Below, piece after piece: positions 55,931 to 64,000 of a DNA stretch of 64,000 nt. A program made the position numbers and the translations under genes. Every line of letters starts with the position of its first letter. Position 1 is the stretch's first letter. The DNA is from DATFDN01 sp963762525 (GTDB lineage: Bacteria; Pseudomonadota; Alphaproteobacteria; Acetobacterales; Acetobacteraceae): the NCBI GenBank assembly GCA_963762525.1, contig CAVXKT010000003.1, forward strand, positions 372,001 through 436,000, in the 5' to 3' direction. The notes beneath the pieces were generated by a model, which was not told the origin of the DNA, did not search any database, and saw only the letters and a list, made by a program, of their open reading frames with translations.

Positions 55931-57368
55931 CTAGTTTGCGGACGGCTGCCGAGCGAACGCCTTCAGCAAACTCAGCGACGATTTAGCCCACCCGGGCACC
56001 GGGCCTTCCAGCTCTGCTTGCTGGAATGCGCTAACGGCGGCTGCCGTATCGCCCGCGCCATGCAACGCGGACCCGAGTGCAGTAAAGGAGGAGGTCTTCA
56101 GTGGACCCTCGGGCGCGGAAAACGCTGCCGCCGCGGCCAACTGCGCAGCGCGTTCATAGTCGCTCTTATCTCCGGTGATCTGGGCTAATTTGGTTTGGTT
56201 GTCGGCCGCGGCTTTGTACGCTCCGGCGATTGCGGGACTGCTGCCCGGCTGAATAGTCAACTGATCGGGCGGCAATTCGTCGGCTATGAATGTGTGGTAG
56301 AACTTTGCCGCCTGCTTGTATGCGTCTTTTGCATCCTGGCTGACGCCCGCCTTTTCCCGCGCATCCCCGAATCTCTGGAAAACTTTGGCTGCCGCCAACG
56401 GTATTCTCGCGCAAGCGCTGACGAATTCGCCGTACAAATCATGGTCCAACAATCGGCGCTCGCTGATGATCGGCAGCGCGTTTTGAGCGATCGCGATCGG
56501 TGGCGGCTGTCCTTTGCTGCGCCAGTTCGCGATCGTATCACTGAGAGCTTTAGCCACACGCAGATTCGAAAGCCAATCAGGTTGTTCAAAAGGCGGCAGT
56601 GGTTTGAAGTTGTCCTGCAACGTATTCTGGTCTCCCGCGCTCAGGAATTTCAGGATCTTGGTGTCATCATCGTCCGGCACTGACCCGAGAACGCGATCCC
56701 GAGCGCACGAGAGTGGCAATATCCAAGTCACTCCCATTCTGCTTTGGTCAGGCGGGTATTCGGAGCCGTTGATGGCTATTCCGTCTACGAGGCCAATATC
56801 CGTTAAAACGGCCGACCCGCTATCGCCATGGAACGTATCGGTGGCAAGTAAGTGCACGCATTTCAGGTTTTCGTCGGTGTTGGTCTGCCCGGTTCTGATC
56901 ATTGGTTCGGTCGATCTACCCGATCCGATCAAGTAATGTTGCCCGTCGTCGATCTCCTCAAATTGTAATTCCAGGGCGCGGGCTTTGGATGGCAGCGAAT
57001 TCCCTCTTTACTACAGCCAGAATTGCCAAGTCGGGATCGGGGGGAGTGGCCGCGAGCACTACCTCAGCTTCGTAACGGGTCTTGGCGCCCGAAAAGGCGA
57101 CCCAAGCCTTGTGAACTCCGCGAAGAACGTGCGCTGCAGTAACGACGAGCCCTGCCTTTTTGTCGATGAGGAAACCTGATCCCTCCGCCTCGGCTGCGTC
57201 ACCCGAAAGGAAGATCCGGACCGCCGATGGGAGGACAACTTGCCTGACTTGCGCCGGCTTGACTTCCGGGAAGTCGTATCGCGTCGCGTTCGCCCCGGTT
57301 AACGGCGTGCATATCGAAATTGCGATGCCGAGAACGATCCCACCCGCCGGGGCATGCAGGCGCTTCAT
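55931..57368 (-). CDS. Exported trypsin-like serine protease with helical-repeat C-terminus, frame-broken
   Basis: A secreted protease of about 478 residues. A signal peptide (GGIVLGIAISICTPLTGANA) is at residues 9-28. The catalytic triad of the trypsin fold is visible: His80 (LVVTAAHVLRGV), Asp113 (PPDPDLAILAVV) and Ser in DTFHGDSGSAVLTDIGLVDG. One extra base near 56985 splits the gene; the join reads SKARALELQFEEIDDGQHYL then IGSGRSTEP. The C-terminal 200 residues have TPR-like Ala-rich helices (YKQAAKFYHTFIADELPPDQ, YERAAQLAAAAAFSAPEGPL, ALGSALHGAGDTAAAVSAFQ). It begins eight bases after the trypco2-like gene. Base composition is clearly lower in GC than neighbours. Confidence 0.85.
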
Positions 57369-57376
57369 TCCGCCGG

Positions 57377-57955
57377 CTAGCCTTTATACGTGACAGTGAT
57401 TGATTGGATCTCTGCGCTGGTCGCGCCCCCGCCGAACGAGGCTTCGAATGGCGGGAATTTGACCGCGAGCTTACCGTTTCCTTCTCGCGCAATCGCGAAG
57501 CGAACGGAGACGACCAGATCGTCGGCCAGCAAAGGCGGATTACCAGTCTCCGCTGCCATGATCGCGTGGGCGCCGGCCAAAATCGAGTCGGTCAATGCGT
57601 TCGCCAACTGGACGGCGCCAATATTCGATGGAGAGCCGGGAGGAGGCGGCTTCAAAGTAAAAATCACCTTCGACGCATATTCGTTGTTACCTGCGCCACC
57701 AAGCTCGACGACCCATAAACTGATCTTTCCATTTACATCGCGTTTCATCGATGTGTTTACTTCCAGAACAGCTTTTTGGAGCTGCGGCAGGTGCTGGGTT
57801 TCAGCAGTATCCGCCACCCTGAGCAACGCGACATCCACCTCTCGCACGAGATCAGCAAGCGGTAAGCTGCTGCCCGCCGCAACGGACTCCGCGGAGCTCG
57901 CAAATGGCCAAAAGAAGAGCAAAATAAAGGGGAGAAGTTGCTTCAGAGGGAACAT
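57377..57955 (-). CDS. Exported protein with two tandem trypco2-like domains
   Basis: A 192-residue protein with a signal peptide (MFPLKQLLPFILLFFWPFAS, cleaved near SSAES). Residues about 30-105 (LPLADLVREVDVALLRVADT, VLEVNTSMKRDVNGKISLWV, VELGG then VIFTLKPP) match the trypco2 pattern, with the L-A-x-L-I/V-R start, the WVVELG strand and a final LTLxP-type strand. Residues about 115-192 repeat it in degenerate form (QLANALTDSILAGAHAIMAA, LVVSVRFAIAREGNGKLAVK, SAEIQSITVTYKG). Trypco2 means trypsin-co-occurring domain 2, and a trypsin gene follows immediately. GGGGAGG at 57967-57973 precedes the ATG. The molecular role is unknown. Confidence 0.78.
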   Translation of the reverse strand: MFPLKQLLPFILLFFWPFASSAESVAAGSSLPLADLVREVDVALLRVADTAETQHLPQLQKAVLEVNTSMKRDVNGKISLWVVELGGAGNNEYASKVIFTLKPPPPGSPSNIGAVQLANALTDSILAGAHAIMAAETGNPPLLADDLVVSVRFAIAREGNGKLAVKFPPFEASFGGGATSAEIQSITVTYKG

Positions 57956-58015
57956 TTCCGTACAGACCTCCCCTTTTTACGGTCGCGGTCTGGAGCCGCA
58001 ATCAAGTCGATGGTA

Positions 58016-58044
58016 ACTACATGGGCCAAACTCCGGTCTGTCAA
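58016..58044 (-). promoter_or_regulatory. Sigma70-type promoter of the trypco2-protease operon
   Basis: On the minus strand TTGACA (58044-58039), a 17-base spacer, then TGTAGT (58021-58016). The -35 box is perfect and the -10 has four of six consensus bases. It lies about 60 bases before the ATG at 57955, and no other gene intervenes. It is unusually consensus-like for this GC-rich genome. Confidence 0.65.
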
Positions 58045-58677
58045 GCGTGAGTGGATGAGTTCGCGACACTTTCTGCTGATGGTAACATGGTGTCGGATAT
58101 CAGACGCAGGCCGATACCGAGGCGGAGTCCGCAATCGGGTCCGACGATGAACGGGCCGTTTGCGCCCGGCGCTTGGCGTGATCCCGCCCTGATTGTTGGG
58201 CCGGCTCCGGCGGCGTCGAGCAGTTCGCGAAAGGCGGTTTGGCGGCGTTGGTCCGGGCAGGCCCGGTTTCCGCGGGCGAGGCGGCCGAGGCGGGGCCAAT
58301 CATCCGACCGGGGGCCGGCGCGGCCGATCGGCATGCTTGATCGGGCGGACGGCAAAGCGGAGTCCTCTTTGCGTACGCGCTTTTGCGGGCGGAAGCGGAG
58401 TTGTGTACGCGTTGCTGCGATGCACAATGGGAGTTGTGTACACGTTGTTGCGGCGCACAATCGATGTTGTGTACGCGGTTTCGGGGTCGTGGCGCCGGTT
58501 GTGTACGCGCTTGCCCCGGGCCGCAGCCCGACACCCAACCCTGCGCCTTGCGGGCGGCGCAAGAACCCGAACCTTACCGAATCCTGGCACGTTTTTTGTC
58601 GGCTCACGGTTTTGCGAGGTTGACCCGCCACGTGCCGGTGGCTTAAGCCGGAACCGACCAGGAGTCCCCCGACCCGC
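58045..58677. other. Intergenic region upstream of kdsD, 633 bp
   Basis: No convincing gene. The region between 58045 and 58360 is open in several frames on both strands but has no family-like sequence. It then contains the phased repeat array (58369-58530), a GC-rich stem (CCCGGGCCGCAGCCCG region), and a T6 run at 58593-58598 without a clear stem before it. An AGGAG-like site (CCAGGAGTCC) is near 58660 before kdsD. Confidence 0.5.
58369..58530. repeat. Five-unit phased tandem array, 32-33 bp period
   Basis: The 11-mer TTGTGTACGCG (first unit TTGCGTACGCG, third TTGTGTACACG) begins at 58369, 58401, 58434, 58467 and 58499. Intervals are 32, 33, 33 and 32 bases, about three helical turns. Units 2 and 3 also share TGC, then GCACAAT at the same offset. 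The spacers of the outer units diverge. Confidence 0.75.
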
Positions 58678-59661
58678 ATGAGCCTTGCCGTGGCCGATGA
58701 ATGCCCCGACCTGGACGTGGCGCGTGCCGTGCTCGCCACCGAGGCGGCGGGGCTGCGCGCGCTGGCCGCCGGGCTTGATGGGGCCTTCGAGCGCGCGGTG
58801 GCGGTGCTGGCCGGCGCGTCGGGGCGGGTCGTGGTCTCCGGGATGGGCAAGTCGGGCCATGTCGCGCGCAAGGTCGCAGCGACCCTCGCCTCCACCGGCA
58901 CCCCGGCGCTGTTCGTCCATCCGGCCGAGGCCTCGCACGGCGATCTCGGCATGATCGTGGCCGGCGACGCCATCCTCGCGCTCTCCAATTCGGGCGAGAC
59001 GCCGGAACTCGCCGCCGTCATCGCCCATGCAAGCCGCTTCGCCTTGCCGCTCGTCGCCGTCACCGGGCGCCCCGGCTCGGCGCTGGCGGTCGCGGCCGAT
59101 GTCGTGCTGCTGCTGCCCCGGGCCGGCGAGGCCTGCCCGATGGGGCTCGCGCCGACCACCAGCACACTGATGCAGATGGCGCTCGGCGACGCGCTGGCGG
59201 TGGCGCTGCTGACCCGGCGCGGCTTCACCGTCGCCGATTTCAGCCAATTCCACCCCGGCGGCCGGCTGGGCGCGCGGCTGCGGCGCGTCCGCGAGCTGAT
59301 GCACGCCGGCGAGGAGATGCCGCTGGCGGCGCGCGGTCTGCCGATGCCGGACGCCTTGCTCCGCATCACCGAGAAGCGGTTCGGCTGCCTGGGCGTGACC
59401 GAGCCGGACGGGCGGCTGGCCGGGATCGTGACCGACGGCGACCTGCGCCGTCACATGGGCCCCGATCTGTTGGCGCGGCGGGTCGAGGAGATCATGACGA
59501 CGGCGCCCCGGACCATCCCGCCCGATGCGCTCGCCGCCGAGGCGCTGCACGCGATGACCGCCCGCGAGCGGCCGATTACCGCGCTGTTCGTGGTCGATCC
59601 GGCCCGCCGTCCGGTCGGCATTCTGCATATCCATGACCTGCTGCGGGCGGGGGTGGCATGA
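58678..59661 (+). CDS. kdsD: Arabinose-5-phosphate isomerase
   Basis: A 327-residue KpsF/GutQ-type enzyme that makes D-arabinose 5-phosphate from D-ribulose 5-phosphate for the Kdo of LPS. The SIS domain has VVVSGMGKSGHVARKVAATL, ASTGTPALFVHPAEASHGDL, NSGETPELAAVIAHASRFAL and SxxxxP-type MGLAPTTSTLMQMALGDALA. Two CBS domains follow (LGVTEPDGRLAGIVTDGDLR, MTTAPRTIPPDALAAEALHA). It heads the LPS-transport cluster and its stop overlaps the lptC start (ATGA). Confidence 0.95.
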   Translation: MSLAVADECPDLDVARAVLATEAAGLRALAAGLDGAFERAVAVLAGASGRVVVSGMGKSGHVARKVAATLASTGTPALFVHPAEASHGDLGMIVAGDAILALSNSGETPELAAVIAHASRFALPLVAVTGRPGSALAVAADVVLLLPRAGEACPMGLAPTTSTLMQMALGDALAVALLTRRGFTVADFSQFHPGGRLGARLRRVRELMHAGEEMPLAARGLPMPDALLRITEKRFGCLGVTEPDGRLAGIVTDGDLRRHMGPDLLARRVEEIMTTAPRTIPPDALAAEALHAMTARERPITALFVVDPARRPVGILHIHDLLRAGVA

Positions 59662-60329
59662 GCGTCGCGCCGAGCCTCCGCCAGCGAAGCGGCGAGCGGA
59701 TGCTTGCCGCAGGCGGCCGACCGCGGCACCTGCCCTCGTCGGGAAGGCTGGCGCGTCGACGGCTGCGGATCAGGGCGATGAAGCTTGCCCTGCCGGCGCT
59801 GGCGCTGGCGCTGCTCGCGACTTTGGCGCTCTGGCCGGAGCTGCAACGCGAGGCCGGGCAGGCGCGGGCGGCGGCGCGGGCACTGACCACGGTGCAGGGG
59901 GCCACCGTGACCGGCGCCCGCTATCGCAGCGTCGATGAGCACGGGCGGCCCTATACGCTGACCGCCGCGACCGCGCGCCAGATCGGCCGCGACCGGGTGA
60001 ACCTGACCGACCCCAAGGGCGACATCACCCTGCAGAACGGCAGCTGGATGATGATCCAGTCGCAGCAGGGCGTGTATCGGAAGACCGAGAATGCGCTCGA
60101 TTTGTCGCGCGACGTCACTGTCTATCGCGATGACGGCACCACGATGACCACGGCCAGCGCCGCGCTCGACCTCAAAAATGGCGCCGCCGCCGGTGCCGAG
60201 CCGGTGCATGCCGAGGGGCCGTTCGGCAAACTCGATGCCGCCGGCGGCTTTACCGCGACCGACAAGGGCGAGCAGATCCTGTTTGCCGGTCCCGCCCGGC
60301 TGCGATTGAACGGCGCCAACGGCCCATGA
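59658..60329 (+). CDS. lptC: LPS export protein LptC
   Basis: A bitopic inner-membrane protein that takes LPS from LptFG and passes it to LptA. The 223-residue frame begins with 40 basic residues (MSVAPSLRQRSGERMLAAGG); the membrane segment is LALPALALALLATLALW. The beta-jellyroll domain has VTGARYRSVDEHGRPYTLTA, NLTDPKGDITLQNGSWMMIQ, GVYRKTENALDLSRDVTVYR and HAEGPFGKLDAAGGFTATD. An internal ATG (MKLALPALAL) is an alternative start. It overlaps kdsD and lptA by ATGA. Confidence 0.9.
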   Translation: MSVAPSLRQRSGERMLAAGGRPRHLPSSGRLARRRLRIRAMKLALPALALALLATLALWPELQREAGQARAAARALTTVQGATVTGARYRSVDEHGRPYTLTAATARQIGRDRVNLTDPKGDITLQNGSWMMIQSQQGVYRKTENALDLSRDVTVYRDDGTTMTTASAALDLKNGAAAGAEPVHAEGPFGKLDAAGGFTATDKGEQILFAGPARLRLNGANGP

Positions 60330-61334
60330 GCATCCGTCTTCGGCCGGCGATGGTGGCGTTGCTGCTGGGCTGCGCCGGGGCGATGCCGGCGGCCGCGCAG
60401 GGCATCGATCTGTCGCATGGCGGGCCGGTCTCGATCACCTCGCGCGACGGCATCGAATGGCTGCAGCAGCGTCATGAGATCATCGCCAATGGCGACGCCC
60501 GCGCGGTGCGCCAGAACGTCACCGTCACCGCCGACCGGCTGATCGCCTTCTATCGCAAGAAGCCGGGCGCCCCGGGGCGACGGCGGCAGCGGCGAAGGCG
60601 CCCGGGCCGGCGCACGGGCCGGCGCACCCGGGCCGGGGATGCTCGACCCGTCCGACGCCGACGAAGGCGGCAACGAGGTCTATCGGCTGGAGGCGCTCGG
60701 TCACGTCGTCATTGCCACCCCGACGGATCGCGCCGAGGGCGATAAGGCGGTCTATGACCTGGACGCAGCCGTGATGGTGATGACCGGCGGCCGGCTTCGC
60801 CTGACCACCCCGACCCAGGTGCTGACCGCGCGCGACGACCTGGAATACTGGTCGGCCAAGCATATGGCGGTGGCGCGCGGCGATGCCGTGGTGCTGACCA
60901 AGGACCGCCGGCGGATCGCCGCCGACGTGCTGGTGGCCTACACCACACCCGACGAGGCCGCCGGGCCGCGGCCGGTCGCCGCGACCAAGCCGCCGGGCGG
61001 GGGGTCGGCGCCGACCCCCGACGACCCGTTGGCCGGCGGCGGCAAGCTGCAGCGGGTCGAGGCGTTCGGGCATGTGGTCGTCAGCACTCCGACCGATATC
61101 GTAACGGGCGGCCGTGGCGTGTATGTTCCCGATACCGGCATCGCGGTGCTGGTGGACCAGGTGCGGATTACGCGCGGACAGAACCAGCTCGAGGGATCGG
61201 AGGCCGAGGTGAACCTGAAGACCGGCGTTTCGCGGCTGCTGGCCAAGCGGCGCGGGCGCGTCGAGGGCCTGATCGTGCCGAATGAGGCGCAGCCGGCCCC
61301 GGCCGGGGCCGCGCCGGCGAGCGCCAAGCGATGA
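60326..61334 (+). CDS. lptA: LPS-transport periplasmic bridge protein LptA, frame-broken
   Basis: A periplasmic beta-jellyroll protein that links LptC to the outer membrane. Signal peptide MSIRLRPAMVALLLGCAGAM (PAAAQ). The first part has GIEWLQQRHEIIANGDARAV then NVTVTADRLIAFYRKKPGA. A one-base break near 60572 in CCCCGGGGCG leads to a Pro/Gly/Ala linker and the repeats VYRLEALGHVVIATPTDRAE, GDKAVYDLDAAVMVMTGG, LQRVEAFGHVVVSTPTDIVT and GEAEVNLKTG-like GSEAEVNLKTGVSRLL. It is about 335 residues, longer than the E. coli form, as usual in alphaproteobacteria. Confidence 0.88.
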
Positions 61335-62092
61335 GCGGAGCCCGCCCCGGCCTGCGCGTGGTCTCGGGCGCCGGCGGTCTGGTCGCGACCGGCCTCGGCA
61401 AGACGTATAACCGGCGCCCGGTGGTGCGGAACGTGACCCTGACGCTGCATCGGGGCGAGGCGGTCGGATTGCTCGGTCCGAACGGTGCGGGCAAGACCAC
61501 CACCTTCTACATGATCGTCGGCCTGGTCCGCCCCGAAACCGGTTCCATCAGTCTCGACGGCTCGGAGATCACCCGGCTGCCGATGTATCGGCGCGCCCGG
61601 CTGGGGGTGGGGTATCTGCCGCAGGAGGCGAGCGTGTTCCGCGGCCTCAATGTGGAGCGCAACATCATGGCGGCGCTCGAGGTGGTGGAGCCGGAGCGGG
61701 ATCGGCGCGACCAGATGCTGGACGAGCTGCTGGCCGAGTTCGGTATCGGTCATCTGCGCCGCACCCCGGCGCTGGCGCTTTCGGGGGGCGAGCGAAGGCG
61801 GGTGGAGATCGCCCGCGCCCTGGCGACGCAGCCGGCCTATATCCTGCTGGACGAGCCGCTGGCGGGGATCGACCCGATCGCCGTCGGCGAAATCCGCGAC
61901 CTGGTCTCGCACCTCAAGCATCGCGGCATCGGGGTTCTCATCACCGACCATAACGTTCGGGAAACGCTGGAGATTATCGACCGCGCCTACATCATGCACG
62001 ACGGCCAGGTGCTGATGGAGGGCCGCCCGAACGAGGTGGTGGCGCATGAGGGCGTGCGCCGGGTCTATCTCGGCGAGCGGTTCAGCCTCTAG
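61331..62092 (+). CDS. lptB: LPS export ABC transporter ATPase LptB
   Basis: A 253-residue ATPase that powers LPS extraction by LptFG. Walker A GLLGPNGAGKTTTFYMIVG, Q-loop YLPQEASVFRGLNVERNIMA, signature ALSGGERRRVEIARALATQP, Walker B YILLDEPLAGIDPIAVGEIR and switch GVLITDHNVRETLEIIDRAY. The end VAHEGVRRVYLGERFSL is typical of LptB. GTG/ATG overlap with lptA (ATGA). Frame intact. Confidence 0.95.
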   Translation: MSGARPGLRVVSGAGGLVATGLGKTYNRRPVVRNVTLTLHRGEAVGLLGPNGAGKTTTFYMIVGLVRPETGSISLDGSEITRLPMYRRARLGVGYLPQEASVFRGLNVERNIMAALEVVEPERDRRDQMLDELLAEFGIGHLRRTPALALSGGERRRVEIARALATQPAYILLDEPLAGIDPIAVGEIRDLVSHLKHRGIGVLITDHNVRETLEIIDRAYIMHDGQVLMEGRPNEVVAHEGVRRVYLGERFSL

Positions 62093-62103
62093 GTCCAGCC
62101 GCC

Positions 62104-63591
62104 ATGGCGATCGGCCCGCGTCTCGACCTGCGCCAGAGCCAAAGCCTGGTGATGACGCCGCAGCTTCGCCAGGCGATCAAGCTGCTGCAATACACCAATC
62201 AGGAAGTGATCGCGTTCATCGAGCAGGAGCTCGAGCGCAATCCGCTGCTGGAGCGCGATCAGGCGGAGGACGCGCCGTCGCCCGAGCTGGCGGCGCCCGA
62301 CCAGCGCCACGACGGCGCCGCGATCGGCGATTTCGCCGAGCTCGCGCGGTCCGATACCCTGCCGGAGGCACGATCGGAGCCGCTCGACGCCGAACATGCC
62401 GAGCCCTACGACCCGGGCGGCCCCTCGGACGGGATGGCCTTCGACCGCCGCGGCGGCGCGCCGGACTTCACCGACGACGAGCGCGGGGTCGATGCCTTCG
62501 CCGAGCCGAGCCGGAGCTTGCGCGAGCATTTGAGCGAACAGCTTCGTTTAGGCTTTGACGATCCGGTGGAGCGGATGATCGGCGCCCATCTGATCGCCCT
62601 GTTATGTCCCGCCGGGCGGCTGACCGCAGCGCCGGAGGCGATCGCCGCCGCCATGGGGGTGACGGTGCAGCGGGTGGAGGCGGTGCGCGGGCGCATGCTG
62701 CGTTTCGATCCGACCGGCCTGTTCGCCCGCGACCTGAAGGAGTGTCTGGCGGCTCAGCTGGCCGAGCGCAATCGGCTCGATCCGGCGATGGCGGCGCTGC
62801 TCGACAATCTGGACCTGCTGGCGCGGCGCGATCTGCGCCGGTTGATGGCGGTGTGCGGGGTGGATTTCGAGGACATCACCGAGATGATCGCCGAGATTCG
62901 AGCCCTCGACCCCAAGCCCGGCGCGAGCTGGGACAACGAACCGGTCCGCGCCGTGGTACCCGACGTGCTGATGCGCGCCAACCCCGACGGCGGGTGGACG
63001 CTGGAGCTTAATCCCGAGACCTTGCCGCGGGTGCTGGTTAACCAGCGCTTTCTCGCCCGCATCGCGCCGCGTGCCGACAAGGCGGCGAAGGGGTTCCTCT
63101 CGGAGCACCTCGCCAGCGCCAACTGGCTGGTCAAGTCGCTGCAACAGCGCACGCAGACCATCCTCAGGGTGGCGACCGAGATCATGCGCCAGCAGGAGGG
63201 TTTCTTGCGTCATGGCATCGAGCATCTGCGGCCGTTAATCCTGCGCGACATCGCCATGGAGGTGGAGCTGCACGAGAGCACGGTCAGCCGCGTGACCTCG
63301 AACAAATACATCGCCACGCCGCGGGGGTTGTTCGAGCTGAAATACTTCTTCACCACGGCGATTGCCCGTACCGACGGCGGGGTGGCGCACAGCGCCGAGG
63401 CGGTCCGCCACCGCATCCGCGCCTTGATCCTGGCCGAGCATCCCGAAAAGGTGCTGTCGGATGACGCGATCGTTGAGGCGCTGCGGGCCGAGGACGTGGA
63501 CATCGCGCGCCGGACCGTGGCCAAATACCGCGAGGCGCTGCGCATCCCGAACTCGACGCAGCGCAAGCGAGAGAAGGCGGTGCCGGCCTGA
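62104..63591 (+). CDS. rpoN: RNA polymerase sigma-54 factor
   Basis: A 495-residue sigma-54. Region I, which binds enhancer-activator ATPases, is LDLRQSQSLVMTPQLRQAIK, LLQYTNQEVIAFIEQELERN. The core-binding region II/III spans about 130-350. The DNA-binding domain has LRDIAMEVELHESTVSRVTS, NKYIATPRGLFELKYFFTTA and the RpoN box ARRTVAKYREALRIPNSTQR near residue 475. It sits 11 bases after lptB and before hpf, the conserved proteobacterial order. No enhancer-binding activator is visible in the window. Confidence 0.96.
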   Translation: MAIGPRLDLRQSQSLVMTPQLRQAIKLLQYTNQEVIAFIEQELERNPLLERDQAEDAPSPELAAPDQRHDGAAIGDFAELARSDTLPEARSEPLDAEHAEPYDPGGPSDGMAFDRRGGAPDFTDDERGVDAFAEPSRSLREHLSEQLRLGFDDPVERMIGAHLIALLCPAGRLTAAPEAIAAAMGVTVQRVEAVRGRMLRFDPTGLFARDLKECLAAQLAERNRLDPAMAALLDNLDLLARRDLRRLMAVCGVDFEDITEMIAEIRALDPKPGASWDNEPVRAVVPDVLMRANPDGGWTLELNPETLPRVLVNQRFLARIAPRADKAAKGFLSEHLASANWLVKSLQQRTQTILRVATEIMRQQEGFLRHGIEHLRPLILRDIAMEVELHESTVSRVTSNKYIATPRGLFELKYFFTTAIARTDGGVAHSAEAVRHRIRALILAEHPEKVLSDDAIVEALRAEDVDIARRTVAKYREALRIPNSTQRKREKAVPA

Positions 63592-63636
63592 GCCCGACCC
63601 GCCCCCGCTCGGCAGGGTCGTCTCGGGAGAATTTTG

Positions 63637-64000
63637 ATGGAAATCAATGTCTCCGGTAAGCAGGTTGATCTATCCGATGCGCTACGAGAACGAGTGGCCA
63701 TGCATCTGGAGGGTATCGCGCGCAAATATTTCGATCGCGCACTGGAAGCCAAGGTGACGTTCGGCCGAGCGCGCAGCTTCTTCACCTGCGACATCAACCT
63801 GCACGCCGGTCGTGGCCTGCAGCTGCGAGGGGAAGGGGAGGCGGCGGACGCGCCGACCGCCTTCGACGACGCCGCCGAGCACATTGCCAAACGCCTGCGC
63901 CGCTACCGAAGGCGGGTGAACGACCACGCCCGCGACCTCGCCAACCGCGAGCGCCCGGAGGCGGCGCGGCAATACGTGCTCCGTCAAGCCGATGACAAGG
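63637..64000 (+). CDS. hpf: Ribosome hibernation-promoting factor (5' part)
   Basis: The start of an HPF/RaiA-type protein, cut by the window end. It begins MEINVSGKQVDLSDALRERV, with the S30AE domain pattern (KYFDRALEAKVTFGRARSFF, TCDINLHAGRGLQLRGEGEA, APTAFDDAAEHIAKRLRRYR). At least 121 residues are present and the frame is open at 64000, so a long-form HPF is possible. It binds between the ribosomal subunits and forms inactive 100S dimers in stationary phase. It lies directly after rpoN, the usual position in proteobacteria. Confidence 0.93.
   Translation, partial: MEINVSGKQVDLSDALRERVAMHLEGIARKYFDRALEAKVTFGRARSFFTCDINLHAGRGLQLRGEGEAADAPTAFDDAAEHIAKRLRRYRRRVNDHARDLANRERPEAARQYVLRQADDK

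Noticed and set aside
58369..58530. Possible CRISPR array
   Set aside because: The conserved part is only about 11 bases, much shorter than CRISPR repeats, the spacers are partly alike, and there are no cas genes.
58550..58600. Rho-independent terminator before kdsD (GCGCC...GGCGC then T6)
   Set aside because: The stem is short and about 20-40 bases from the T run, so it does not form a proper terminator.

Overview
The window is one continuous, very GC-rich (roughly 70%) bacterial stretch. Gene content points to an alphaproteobacterium, probably in the Rhodospirillales/Acetobacterales sphere: a three-gene proton-translocating transhydrogenase (pntAA-pntAB-pntB), the order kdsD-lptC-lptA-lptB-rpoN-hpf, MmcB, an Atm1-type exporter, MotA/MotB, LigD and a TPP-riboswitch-controlled thiC. 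The genus is inference. No rRNA, tRNA, CRISPR array or insertion sequence was found.

Layout. 0-2.7 kb: 3' end of ligD, a fumarylacetoacetate-hydrolase-family gene and a membrane protein. 2.7-11.7 kb: an acyl-CoA synthetase and a leucine/isovalerate module (isovaleryl-CoA dehydrogenase, both methylcrotonyl-CoA carboxylase subunits), with a MazEF locus and a DUF5397/VapD remnant in and beside it, then an MFS transporter. 11.7-18.2 kb: an RHH-MazF pair, an HpaI-type aldolase, a KaiC-like ATPase/histidine kinase/response regulator cassette, a serine hydrolase and a phytanoyl-CoA-dioxygenase-family protein. 18.3-29.8 kb: a MATE exporter, a branched-chain-amino-acid-type ABC operon (livKHMGF) and a divergent peptide-type ABC operon (DppABCDF-like). 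29.9-33.3 kb: two toxin-antitoxin modules (Xre-RES and VapBC) between the peptide operon and an N-carbamoyl-amidase-like gene, a diverged scrap of whose 5' end lies beyond them. 33.3-38.3 kb: a DsrE-like protein, a divergent PNPOx-like/LysR pair, motAB and an Lrp regulator. 38.7-50.9 kb: an animal-type haem peroxidase, a SirB1 protein, thiC with its riboswitch, a metE 5' remnant, a glycosyltransferase, an EnvZ-like kinase, a Nudix enzyme, an Atm1-type exporter and thiL. 50.9-55.8 kb: an MFS transporter, pntAA-AB-B and mmcB. 55.9-58.1 kb: a visibly lower-GC island with an exported trypsin-like protease and an exported protein carrying two tandem trypco2-like domains, under a strong sigma70-type promoter. 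58.4-58.5 kb: a five-unit, 32-33 bp phased repeat array. 58.7-64 kb: the LPS-transport/rpoN/hpf block, cut by the window end.

The island at 55.9-58.1 kb is the best candidate for an under-described system: a protease and its trypsin-co-occurring partner, both with export signals, which differs from the cytoplasmic conflict-system setting I know for this domain. The phased array lies between it and the LPS block.

Many otherwise intact genes (at least 22) are split by one-base insertions or deletions in GC-rich runs, while both halves keep good family motifs. This most likely reflects uncorrected consensus errors rather than decay. Such genes are annotated here over their full inferred extent with the break positions stated. 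All break positions are estimates from where family-like sequence changes frame.
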